Source of the DNA: Onchocerca volvulus
Lineage: Eukaryota; Nematoda; Chromadorea; Rhabditida; Onchocercidae
NCBI GenBank assembly: GCA_000499405.2
Contig: HG738140.1
Span: 7,653,560 to 7,717,559, forward strand
Direction of reading: 5' to 3'
Length of the DNA: 64,000 nucleotides
Under the pieces are notes generated by a model, which was not told the origin of the DNA, did no database searches, and worked only from the letters and a program-made list of their open reading frames with translations. The translations under genes and the position numbers were made by a program. Positions 47,601 through 60,100 of this stretch are shown piece by piece. Position 1 is the stretch's first letter, and each line of letters opens with the position of its first letter.

Positions 47601-47795
47601 ATGAGAAAAATAGCATTATGTATGATGGTGCTCATTACACTTTTGAATCCTTTCTTGCTGAAGATAGGACCATCAACTTCCATATCTATTCCGAGATTTC
47701 TCGAGAAAAGAGATGAACGAGAACCACTCTACAGGAGGTCAGCTATTCCACACACCTTCGACGACCTTCTCGTTAAACATCGGATTAATGGATAA
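47601..47795 (+). CDS. Candidate small secreted peptide precursor
   Basis: A single open frame of 64 codons starts MRKIALCMMVLITLLNPFLL, which looks like a signal peptide. The rest is short and charged with dibasic sites (EKR, YRR) that could release peptides such as DEREPLY and SAIPHTFDDLLVKHRING. An in-frame ATG upstream at 47544 would lengthen the N-terminus to 83 residues in all. It lies about 380 bp upstream of SMC2 on the same strand. I recognise no known family, and the frame could be fortuitous; the support is the combination of hydrophobic start and dibasic spacing. Confidence 0.3.
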   Translation: MRKIALCMMVLITLLNPFLLKIGPSTSISIPRFLEKRDEREPLYRRSAIPHTFDDLLVKHRING

Positions 47796-48171
47796 CAATC
47801 AAGGTGCCTTTGCAAACCGGATTTAACGTTTGCATATGATTAAAGGGCGCGAATATGATTAGGAATGGGATGCTTCCGTTTTTCGGCATTTTGACGTGTT
47901 GTTGTTGTGTGTTACCATTGCATTTGACGTGTTTTTATTGAATGTTATTGTTGCATGAGTCGATCTTGCCGGATTTAAGACGTATAACTTACTACAAACA
48001 ATTGAGAACGAATATGGTTGAGATTAAGTAATAAGAGTTATAGAGAGAGGAAGGATAAAAGAATAATCGAAGAAGCATATGTGAAACTATGTGAAAGGAA
48101 AGGAGAAGGCAACTGAGCAAGAATGGATAGGATGCACTAATTTTGGTGTAATAAGAAGTAATAATAATTGC

Positions 48172-48173
48172 AG
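48172..48173 (+). promoter_or_regulatory. Predicted trans-splice acceptor of SMC2
   Basis: TAATTGCAG ends two bases before the ATG at 48176, with no preceding exon in view, as expected for spliced-leader addition. Confidence 0.5.
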
Positions 48174-48175
48174 GA

Positions 48176-51100
48176 ATGCGCATAAAACGAATCGAAATAG
48201 ATGGTTTCAAATCATATGCTCAGCGACAAATCATTGATGGTTTCGATGCACAATTTAATGCAATCACAGGTTTGAATGGGTCAGGCAAATCAAATATTCT
48301 GGACGCTATTTGTTTCGTCCTTGGTATTTCCAATTTGAGTCAGGTAATTGAATCTCCGTGAAATCACATGTTATGATTTGCAATTTTTTCCCACTAGATT
48401 AGGCGTGCAATTGGCATAAGGAAATAATTTGGAAACGAGTACAAAAAATCAGACTATCTATTAATATTAGTGGTTATTTTCTGTTTGTCATTGAAGATGA
48501 ATTTAATTTTAAGTTGGAATTGAAAATTTTGGTGAAAAAGTTAGAAAAATAGATAGAAACCTGTCAATTTGTATGTTTAATGAACAAAAGATTGATAAGA
48601 CTTATTTTTAGTGTTTAAACTATTTATGCAATTTGAATGGATATGTTGTTGCAGGTCCGTGCTGCTCAGTTATCGGATCTTGTTTATAAGCAAGGTCAGG
48701 CTGGCATCAGCAAGGCGACAGTAACAATTACATTCGATAACACAGACATCTCTAATCGTCCTGTTGGCTTTGACAAATATGATGAAATTGTTGTTCGACG
48801 GCAGGTGCGTTTCAGAAAATGTTCGAAGAGACATCATTTTAAAATTCTATTTGTAATGGAATATAAATTTTTGATTCTCAGTCACAGCACAGATTAATGC
48901 CGATTCCTCAATAGTGAAATTAACTTTGCAGGATGGTGATTTTGTAAGAGATTCAAAAACTTTTTTAATATTTGAACTTCTTGGGATTACTAGTGTTATG
49001 ACATTGGGAGCAAAAAATACTATTAAAGGCGTCCTTTTTAAATATTTAGTGAACCAAAGAGTCGATTTTTATCTCCGCGCGTGAAGTATTGAGGAAACCT
49101 ACAGATTGGAGGCATCTTTATTTTTGAGATCTGCCTTTTGGAAGAAACAAAATTTAAAGATAAAAATAATTGGATGTATATAATTTGCTTGCAGAATCTA
49201 CTTATTTCATGGTCCTTTAGTTACTCAAACTATCATATTCTTTGTTACCAAGTCTGTCTTGTAATCTGAGCATAAATCATTGATATTTAGGTTATTTTGG
49301 ATTTATTGATCATAAGTTGCATTCAATTTTTTCTTTGATTAAAAACATTTCTACTGCAGATAGTAATAAATGGTCGAAATACATATACCATCAATGGAGC
49401 TGCAGCAACGAATAGTAGGGTTGCAGATATGTTTCGGACGGTTGGCTTGAATGTGAACAATCCGCATTTCTTAATCATGCAAGGACGTATCACGAAAGTC
49501 CTTAATATGAAACCAATGGAGGTTCCAACTGCTTTTTATTTTATTTTAAGAATTTAAGAAATCATTAAAAAATATTTTATGATCTAATATATTGTTGTAT
49601 CGATTGCTTTCTTTACAATTCTGATTAGGTTGATTTTTGTAAGGAAAATAGAAATCTGGATATTTATTTTCTGGGATTGAAAATGTAAAATTTTCCAGAT
49701 CCTCCTTCTGTTATATACATAAAATTATTTTTATTGACTAAATCATTTTTCCAGATAGCAAATCACTGCTTATATTCATTATACATACTTTTTTAGATTG
49801 TAGGAATGATCGAAGAAGCGGCAGGAACGCGAATGTATGAGGCAAAAAAGCAGAGTGCTGTTCGTACAATAGAAAAAAAAGAAGGCAAAATGGCTGAAAT
49901 CAAGCAGGTATTGTTTATGAGCACCGAATTGCTGTTCTCTTTTTACATTTTACATAAACCGTCGGCCATTTTAATTAAATACTTGAAAAGTTCAAATCAT
50001 TGTAAGCAAATAAAATTTGTTGGTGTACATTCTATGCCAACAAATTTTATTAAGCAAGATTTTTTTTTTCCAACTTAAGATTTTTGATAGATTAGATTTT
50101 ACGGAATATCTTTAAAGAAAATTTGATTTTCCAGCTGATGGAAGAAGACATCCTTCCACAGGTAGAGAAATTGAAACGTGACCGTAGTAATTTCCTTGAA
50201 TATCAGAAAATTGGCCGAGAGTTGGAAGCACTTCAACGAAAGCTCATTGCATTTGATTACATGAGTTCACTGGTGAGTAATGATTGCACACATTAGCAGG
50301 AAAGAATCCTGAATTTGTGGAAAAAAATTAAAATCTAATAGAGGATAAGAAAAATGGTTTAATAAGATATGTTTGGAGGACTCTCGATTTTTTGAACATT
50401 ACATACTTTTTAAAAGGGAATTTAATAACTTTTTTGTCATTTGTCACTAAGATGTATCAATATTTTTAGACTCATAGTCATACTTTACAAGATGATATAG
50501 CTAGCGTGAAAAATCAAATTCGCGAAGTTGACAAGATCATTTATGACACAAAGGAAGAGTTGGATCGAAAGGAGCTCCGGCTTAAGGAGCTCGAAGATAA
50601 CAAGAATATTGTAAGTTTTTTTTCTTTTTTTTTTTGCTTTAGATTCTAGTATAGAAAGTTTTAAAATTTAGAGAGCTCAGAGTTCGTAATGAGGGAGCAA
50701 ATTTAGGAACCTTTCTGTTGAATTATAAATATTCATCTTTGTTTGAGATGATTTTCAAATATTTGAGATGAGTGAAACTTTTTGAACTGTTTGAGTAAGT
50801 CGCCATAATTTCATCATATAACACATTCTTTGAAATTCAGAAAATTAAGAATTATTTCTGTCTAGAAAACTGGACGAGAAAAGAAAGAGATTGAAGATCG
50901 TATTAAAGATACGATGGCAGCATTAACGGCAGCTGAAGCTGATCGTGATGCTATGCGTGATAAAGGAAAAGAAACGAAAACCACTATCAGTCGCAAAACG
51001 AAAAGTATTCAGTCGGTTAGGATTTGCGCTAAAACAGATCAAAGAATATCTTTTGATTTCAGGAAATTTATTTGAAAGTAATGAGTAATGGTATCATTAG

Positions 51101-54100
51101 AATTGGTTTACGATATTTCTACACTCAATATATTTTTTAATACATGAAGCAATTCCATAAATAAATTTTCCATCATTGAATAAGTTAGTCATATAAAATG
51201 AAGGTTTTTCTGCAGGACAAAAATGAGCTAGAAAGAAAATGCCGGGATTTGAAGAAGCTTGAAACTGAAATTGGTGATGAGGAAAAGCATGGTAAAGAAG
51301 CAGAAGATGCAGTAAAACGTGCACGGAATAAACTGGAAGCATTGGCGAAAGGCATGATCACTGATGAGGATGGTCAAGCAGTTACTTTAGATGCCCAGTT
51401 AACAGGTTGCTACAACTTTTTTACTATATTTTGACTTAATAATAAAAAGATTTATACTAGTGAGGGCTCTCTTAATAGTATAAATAAGGACTTTTTGTCT
51501 TATATTTTACTTTTATGCTATAAAAATTCCTGATAATTTATAAAATTTGTGTACGAGATTTACATGGAGCTCGTGAGTTTGATTTATAATATAACCACTA
51601 TGCAATTATTTAAAAAAGGATTTGAAAAATAGCAAATATTATTATTCATGTTTAAATGTAAAATCATTTTAATTGTTATGAGAATAGGCAGCTGAAAATT
51701 GAGCAGTGACGCTTCATTTTGGATGATACCGACTAAATATCAGCTATAAATTCTAAGTTTATGATTCGTTTTTAGCACAACGGAGTACATTGAGTGCCTT
51801 GGAGACAAAAATAAAAACAGCTCAGATGAGGTTTGTCTTTGCTATGACTAAAATTACGAACTCATGTTGTTAATAAGATTAAAAAGATTATCATTGGCAA
51901 TATAAAACTAGTCAGTGGGATTGTCTTTGTAAGTACTTTTTTCTTTTTTTATATGGAATTTAGTTCTAGTAGATATTATTCATTCGTGCAGATTTCTAGA
52001 TTGAAACAACTAGAACCGTTATTGGCGAAAAAGAAGAACGAATTGGATGCAATTACTAGTCAAGCTGATTCAGAAGAACGTGAGCGATTAAATTTAGAGC
52101 AGCAAGTGCGATCCATAGAGGTTATTGCTAAAACATTTAATTAATTTTTGAGGAGCGAAGAAATGTTGCCGTAACATGTCTTATGATGATAACTTGGTTT
52201 CTCAAAATTAAAAAATTCGAAAAATTTCAGTTTCAAATCTTGAAATTAATCAATCTTAGCTGTTAATGAAGTGCCAACGACTTACTGATCATCAGTCATT
52301 CTTTTGATGTTTACTGTTCTTTAAGGAATAGATTGCCTTTTTCCACAAATGCGCAATTATATTGTATTCGAGTCTGCATTACGAATGGCATACCCTGTCA
52401 TCCTTTTTTAATTCTTCTGTTTTATCATTTTTAGACTAAATTAAATGGACTAAATTTCAATGAAGAAGCTGAACTTCAAATTGCCAATGAACGTCGAACT
52501 CTTGCTGCAGAACGCAGTGCTTTAGCGGATGTTGTAATGGATTTTGAAGCTCGGTATCAGTGTTTTATAAATATTTGCCCTTTATTTAGAATTATTTAGC
52601 TTTTGTGGCAAACATTTAAAATAATATTGAAGAAAGCCTCTTTATTTTGATAAGTTTCGGTAGATGCTGCCAATAAATGCTTCGCTTTTTATACAGTCAA
52701 AAATTAGAAATCAGACATTGCAAATTTTGCATTGACTGAAAGCTTCCTTACCATCACTATTATTTCTAGGATTCTTTATATTCTTTTACCATCTTTTATT
52801 TCCAATTTTATTGTCCAGGAATCCATATTTGAAATTCGACTATTCGGATCCGTATCCGAATTTTGATCGCCGTTTAGTTAATGGAATTGTTGCCAAATTA
52901 TTCCGAATTCGTGATTTTCGGTTTGCAACCGCTTTGGAAGTTGCTGGTGGCGGCGCGGTAAGTTTTGGATTTTATAATATAAGATTCAGAATAATGATAT
53001 TGCTCTTACTGAAATTGAAATTTTTTTCAGCTCTTTTTTGACGAATCCTTTTTTTCATTCGTTGGAATAATGCCAGCAGTCCTCGGTCATTTCTCTTCAA
53101 TGCAGTAGAAAAACATGCTGTTTTAGAGAAATTTTTTTTTTCTGATATATGAATGAAGATTTTTTACTGTAAAGTGGATGAATAATGACAAGAAAAATGA
53201 AATCTTTTTTTTTTTAATTGGAGAAAAATAATGGATTTCATAAGTTGTATGACATCCTTCAACCCGTAATCGGTTGCTTTTTTTTGGTAAATTTTTTGTT
53301 GAAGATACATAAATAGAATTCTTAACTATTTTAAGGAAGAAGAATAGGTTTTTTCAAAACTTTATAAGGGAAGCTAGAAAAGTATATAAATTTAATCTAG
53401 AGAACATTATTTGTAGATATTTGTCTCTCTAATCTATCCATTGTAATTTCCTGTTCAGAGTTCAAATTAAACCAGATTGTTCTCTGCAATTTGCGTATTT
53501 ATTTTCCAAAAATTTCAAGAAATTCAGAAAATGAAAACTTGGTGAAAAGAACAAAGGACAAATAATACTAGAAAAATAATTAAATTAATTTCGAAATGTT
53601 GAATTGAGATGCTAAGTGTTATACCTTCAAAAATATAGATGTTTTTCATTCATATTTTTAATATTGTTTATCCAGATGCAACATGAAATACAGATTTTAG
53701 TTATAGAAATAATTTTGTTTCAAACTCGTACCGCTGTTTTCCACCGGTTTTGTTTTAGTGCTGGTTTTAATTAAAAGAAGGATGTAAAAGTATTTAGTTA
53801 TTAAAAAAATTTAATTAGTTAGTCCTTCTAGGTCACGAATTATTTAGTCTGTTGGCTGATTATGATGAATTATAATAAGCAATTTCACTGCAGTATTTTG
53901 ATGTCACAGCCATAAATTATTTTTTATCCTAAAAAAATAACAAGTGGCATATTTGTGAGAATATTTTTCCTAATGAAAGATCTTCAGTGTTTCTGAAAAA
54001 AAATCCCGAAATCGTTAATGTAATCTTTTTTATTGTTTTTGGTAGTTAACAGAAATTCAAATTTTTAACAAATATCATAACTCAGTTCCAATCAATTTAT

Positions 54101-57100
54101 GCTCAGAAATTTTTCTGAGGAATTCAACTGGAAAGCCATAAGGGATTTATTTGTTCATTTTATTAATTTTTTTTATTTATAGCTGAATTATGAGCAGATT
54201 AATTTAAGTTAACTTTTCGAAGTTGATGTTGTAATTGAAAATTTAATGTTTCGATTCCATTCTCTTCTTTGCAGTAAAATTGCATTATAGCTAAAAAGAA
54301 AGTTCTAGCCATGTCTAGTTTTATTCTTTTTTTTTTGAAATTTTTATTCTTTAAATATGCTTTTAATTTATATTTTCGTCTGAGTCTTTTTTCTTTGAGA
54401 ATAGTAATTAGCAATTTTCTTATTATACAAATCAATTGTCATATTGAGAACTGTGAATGAATTTAAAATACCACATCGTTTGATTTCTATATTTACTTTT
54501 GTTTAAATTATTCGTCTTCACATATTTTTTATGCACCATTTCTTATTGCTAATTTCCAGTAGAAATAAGTGATAGATAATAATCATTATTATTAAAATTG
54601 CATTTCTGGTAGTCGTTGATGTATTTCGGAGTGATTGTAAGTCTTTTTTTCGTGATCTCAATTGTGGAGAGGATTAGTTATTTTATTCAGTAAATAAGAA
54701 GTTAGTAGAAGTTAAGTGAAGTTGGAAAAGAAAAATAAATATGGTAAATAAAGGTGAATGAAATAGGATTAAAACGAAATAAAGATATAATATTGAAATG
54801 CAAGGAAAACCCTATTCTTACATTTGCAGATCCTAATATTTAAAATTTGAATTTATTCAAAAAATATCTTTTATATTTTCAGTATTTGCAAAGTCCCTGA
54901 ATATTTCTGTTTAAAAATTTTTGAAATTTCCCTTTCGGATAGTTAACAGAATTGGAGTCAACAGGGTCAAATAAAAAGGAAACGAAAAGAACAGTTAATA
55001 AATGCGGGAATGAGACCATTAAAAATTATCAAAGGAAGAAAAAAAAAAAACTTATATATTTTGTCAGTTATAACATATTAAATATACACATATATAAAGT
55101 CGTTAATGTTTTTGATATTACCGCTCTTCTCTTTACTTTTAAGTGGGACCTGGAAACTGATGAATGGTTTCTCTCTTCGGGAAAAATATTTTATTGTTGT
55201 TATAAGTTATCAAATTTTTATATCCTCTAAGAATCTTGAAACAAATCGCATATATTGAAATTTATTATGCAAAAAACTCTTTTAATTAATTTGATAACAC
55301 TCGAATTTCAATTGAAATGCCATTAGTATGAAAAGTTATGAATCATAACTGATTTTTCCTTCAGTTATATAACATCGTTGTACGAAATGCACAAATTGCC
55401 AGAGATTTATTGAAAAACGGTAATTTGCGACATCGAGTAACTATTCTGCCTTTGGATAAAATCGAAGGTCGAGTACTGGACAATCGTAAATTGCAGCGAG
55501 CACAGAATTTGGTTAGTTTTATAAATTTTGGAAGAAAAATTCTTCGAAACTTGAAACTTTTAAATTTGTTAATGAAAATCATCAATTCGAGTTTGATATA
55601 AGAAGTAGCTGTGATATTTGTTGCGCGTTTGGTGCTCTCTGAAAGTTTTAGATAAATTTGAGTCGTTTCAGTTTCTCTATTTGTGTAGTTTTTCCTAGAC
55701 GTTCTCGGGTGCTTTCGAAAACTCCTACTCTTTGTTACATCGGAAAAGCATAGTTTTTTTTTTTTCTTTCAAGAAGTGAGAAAAATTAGAATGAGTTGTT
55801 AAAAGCTTTTCTGCCTAGAAAATTCCATATTAAAGACCAGAACTTAAATATTTTTTAGTAAGTACAGACGTTTCTTCATCTCTTATTCATACTATAACAA
55901 AACTATATGAAAACATTAAAAAGCCCCATCATATCAATAGTTGTTTAAAATTTTCCATCTTGATTTATTTTGCTTAGAATAATGGCAATAATTTTTTCGT
56001 AAAGAACGGCGATTATGAAAAAGAAGGAGAGAATGAAATATATCGACAATCATAACACTACTTAATTTTTTGCTCCAAACAATTTTATTGGTGTTTTATT
56101 AAACTATATTGGCAGTTTTATCCTGATTATTTAGCTTGATCAATAAATCTGATTTTACATATGAGTTTGATTAATGTTTTCCAACTTGATGAGATGATGG
56201 GCACTTTTTACTTTTCGTGTGGATCGTTTACATCGTTTACAGGATTGATGTTTTTGTGTTTTTAGCAGACTGTTCTGCCGTTTCATAATTTTTTTTGTTG
56301 AGTTATATTTTGATGGTATGAGTTGAAAGCCAAGCGGATTTTTTTGCCGCTAAAGTGATACCATTTTATAAGCTACGATGCATTTTTTAATTTTGACGTT
56401 TCAGGTTGGCAAAGAAAACGTTTTCATAGCAAAAGATTTAATTGATTATCCACCAGAACTTGAACCAGCAATGCGTCATGTATTTGGCAGTGTCTTTATA
56501 TGCACAAGTGACAATGATGCTAAGAAGGTTGACTTCCTTTGTATAAATGCAAATAATCGATTTCGGAATCTTTATACTTCTTCTAAATTTTTAAAATTTC
56601 TAATATCCATTGCTATAATTTGCTTAAATTTTTTTCGCGCTACGATGATAATAGTGAAAAAAAAAAAAAAAAAAGGAAAAGGAACAAAATTGCAGCAGCT
56701 GAATGCTTTCGTTAAAGATCTTAATATTTTTTAGTTTATTGCTTTTAACTTATGAAATCAGTGAGATTCTAAACCTTCGGCAGTTAGAATTTAGTTTGGC
56801 AATTAAGTTGAAAGACGCCGAAAATTTCGTTTCTCTCTTACAGGGAAAAAATAAAAGTGGAACTTTTATAAGGTAAATAAAATTTCCAAGAAGGCTGATG
56901 CCAAATATATATTAGTCACTATGTACTATACATCATCTTGCTGACGTTTAGATTTTTGTGTTTTTTTTTAAAATCTACGATTAAATAAGCTGAGCCGTTA
57001 AAGATAGTTGACTGTCGGCAAATGAGTTTAGCACTAATGCATCAATGTATTACATTTCATTGATTTTACAAAGAAGATTTAGATAATCTTATTTATTATA

Positions 57101-60100
57101 TATTTATAATTTCAGGTAACATTTGATGCTCAGATTAATACGAGGTCAGTATCTTTGGCTGGTTCTGACTTCAATCCTGGCGGTGTGTTGACTGGAGGTT
57201 GGTTTTAGCATTTTTTTTCATTTGTTAACAATAAGAGCTTTATCATCAGAGGTTTGTCGAAATATGTGGATTTTTAAATTCATGATTTGAGTGATAAGCA
57301 TTTTAATGTCAGAATTGCATTAAACGGTAAGATTTTTATAATTTTACTTTCATACTCTTTTTTTCGAAGTTATTAGTATACCTAATAAAACAATTAGTCA
57401 CGATTCAGAATATGAATTTCAGGATCGCGTGGTAATAGGACTGCCCTTTTGACATCTCTGGACACTACAATGAAAAATATTGAACGTATCAGTGAAATCG
57501 ATTGTCATTTACATCAATTGGAAGGTATATGTTTTTGCATGCTGACAAAGTATTTTATTGGATTGGTGAAAAATAATTACGTTTTCAAGTGAAGAATTTC
57601 AGTTAATTGTAATTTTGATCAACGTATCTTCATAAATAAGATAGCAATTTCGGCAGTCAATATATTTTTGCTAACGAATGATAAATTTATTTATTACTGT
57701 AGCATAGAAACGCGTAGAAAAAATTTCGAAGAAAAGACTTTAGGATTCGAGAACTCTTGAAAAGTATTTTCAATATTTTGCTTTTATGAGATTTTTTCTA
57801 TGAAAAATTGTCCAGATGCTGGAAGAAATAATAATATCATAGTTAAAATTAGGAAGAGAGAGTTGAATATGGCGGATGAACAAGATTTTGTACTCAGTTC
57901 GTTCTTTTGAAGTGTTAGTTGTATGTAATCAAACATTGTGAAGAAGAATTAACTTTTTTTACTGAGCAGTACTGACTGAAGCCCTTGCGATTTTCGGTCC
58001 ATTTCATCGATGTGCCAAATATATTTCTCAGATGTTATAGTTTTTCGGATTGAGAAAGTTCTAATAATGGCAAACCGCAGAACGGTTTCTTCGGCACAAA
58101 TTCATTTTTGAAAAATGCTTTAAAGTTTCTTGTCCAAATATTGAGCTGATCATCACCGATTGTCATATAAAGTCCTGTCCACTTCACAATTCAATCGAGA
58201 AATGTTTCATTATTGCTGTATAAAATAAAAGAAAAAGAAACAGCGATTCTTTTTCTGGTTGAACTTCAAATCGGTCAACTTGTGACTTTGGATTTTACAG
58301 TAACATTTGTTTTAATTAATGGAATTCCAATTTCGAGAATGGCCGCTTCAACTTTCAGTACTGGCTACTAGGCTTCTTATCTTCAAAGTTCTCTTTTTTT
58401 CCATAAAACTTTTCGAATCGTCGACTCTAATTTGGTTATCAGTCTGGGCCAAATATATTTTGACTGCAAATTGCACTCGCTGTTTTGCTTCACATTTTAA
58501 ATTCAGATAAAACGATCATTGAATTTATTCTTAATTTGCCATTTTTTTCTTAGTCTGAAATAAAAATAAAGTAGGAAAAAAAGAAATGAGATTAAATATC
58601 ATAATATAGTTACATTCGTTGCAGTGTATATTTAGATATAAGAAGAAAAGTTCAACAATGCAAAAATCGCAATTGCTTATGTATCAACCTAACGCTTTCG
58701 GTGCTATGTTGAATGTTATAGAGGGCCAATCCTTACTTTTCTCAAGAGATGAAATTTGCAGATCAATTAAAAGAAATGGCACCAATTCGACAGCGATACA
58801 TTGAACTTAGTGGTGAGCATGGGCAATGCTCTAGACGTCTTCAAGCGATGAAAGATAGTATGAAACACAGTGCTGCTCAAATTTTACGTAATGAAATTAC
58901 TGATATCGAATCGGTATCTTTTAATTTTTAATTTTATGGGGAATTATGCTATTGAAAACGCTTTATTTTAATTTGAAGTATTGGATGATGAAGGAAATAT
59001 AATGAACTACACACAATTTCAAATATTACTGTTTGAAGGTTTTTCAGTTTTAAAGTTTCTCATACTTAGAAATTTATTATTTGACTTGTTTTAAAAAATT
59101 TTTGTTTTTTGTAGTGTAGCAATAATAACGAAAGTAATAATAAGATGGAATTGCAGAAAGTAAAGCAGAATCAAATATTACAATGAATTAGACAAAAACT
59201 TTAGAACTGGATGAAGAGAAAAAAAACAGATAATAAAAGAATTAGATAACCAAGTAAAGCAGTGTTAAAAATCCTTTTTGTTAGGAAATTCCACAATATC
59301 GAGATACGGTTGAAAATGGTTGCATAGAACGGAGAAAGTTGGGAGAGAAGATAGATGTTTTAAATGAACGAAAAAAAAATGAAAAAATGTTCCAGGTATA
59401 GTTTTTGAAGTTTTTAAATTCTTTTCTTTATTTGCTGCGAATGAACGAAGAATTATTAGCATTGGATATAGCATGATTGTTCTGATTTTATCGTTCATCT
59501 AAAATTATTCTAATTAATTGTCCATCGTAATTCTCATTTTTAAAAAACGATAAGACTGATGATGTTCTTTTTTCCTTATTTTATTGTTCTGGACTTTTTT
59601 TTTATTAGTAATACCATCACTTCATTTTATTGTTATAGATGTGATTTCTTACTATTCGTGTTATCTCCTTGTATTTTTTTCATTAAATTGATGTCACTCT
59701 ATCATTTTGTTATATTCCTGTTATTGATAATTACAGGAAAAAGAGAAGAGAGAAGCACAAAAAGATTTGGAAACAGCAGAAAAAAAATTAGCAAGTTTGA
59801 AAAGCAATTTTGAAAAGGCAAGAATTTCTCTGGAAACATTGAGGTTTGTTTTTCGATTTTTCTTTGTTTCAGAATATCTTTTTTCGATTGTTTTGTTAAT
59901 ATTGTTAAAGTTTTTATATTGTTTTCATTGTTGTCGTTATCAATGTGTACAATATAGGGAAGAAATAGCTTCACTAAAAAAAACAATTGCTGAAGATGAA
60001 GAAGAATTATCAGTTTTTCTAAAGGAAACTAAACAAAGTGCGGAAGAAATGACTGTTTTGGAAGAAAATGTTTCAAAAGCTAAGGTAAATTACTGTACGG

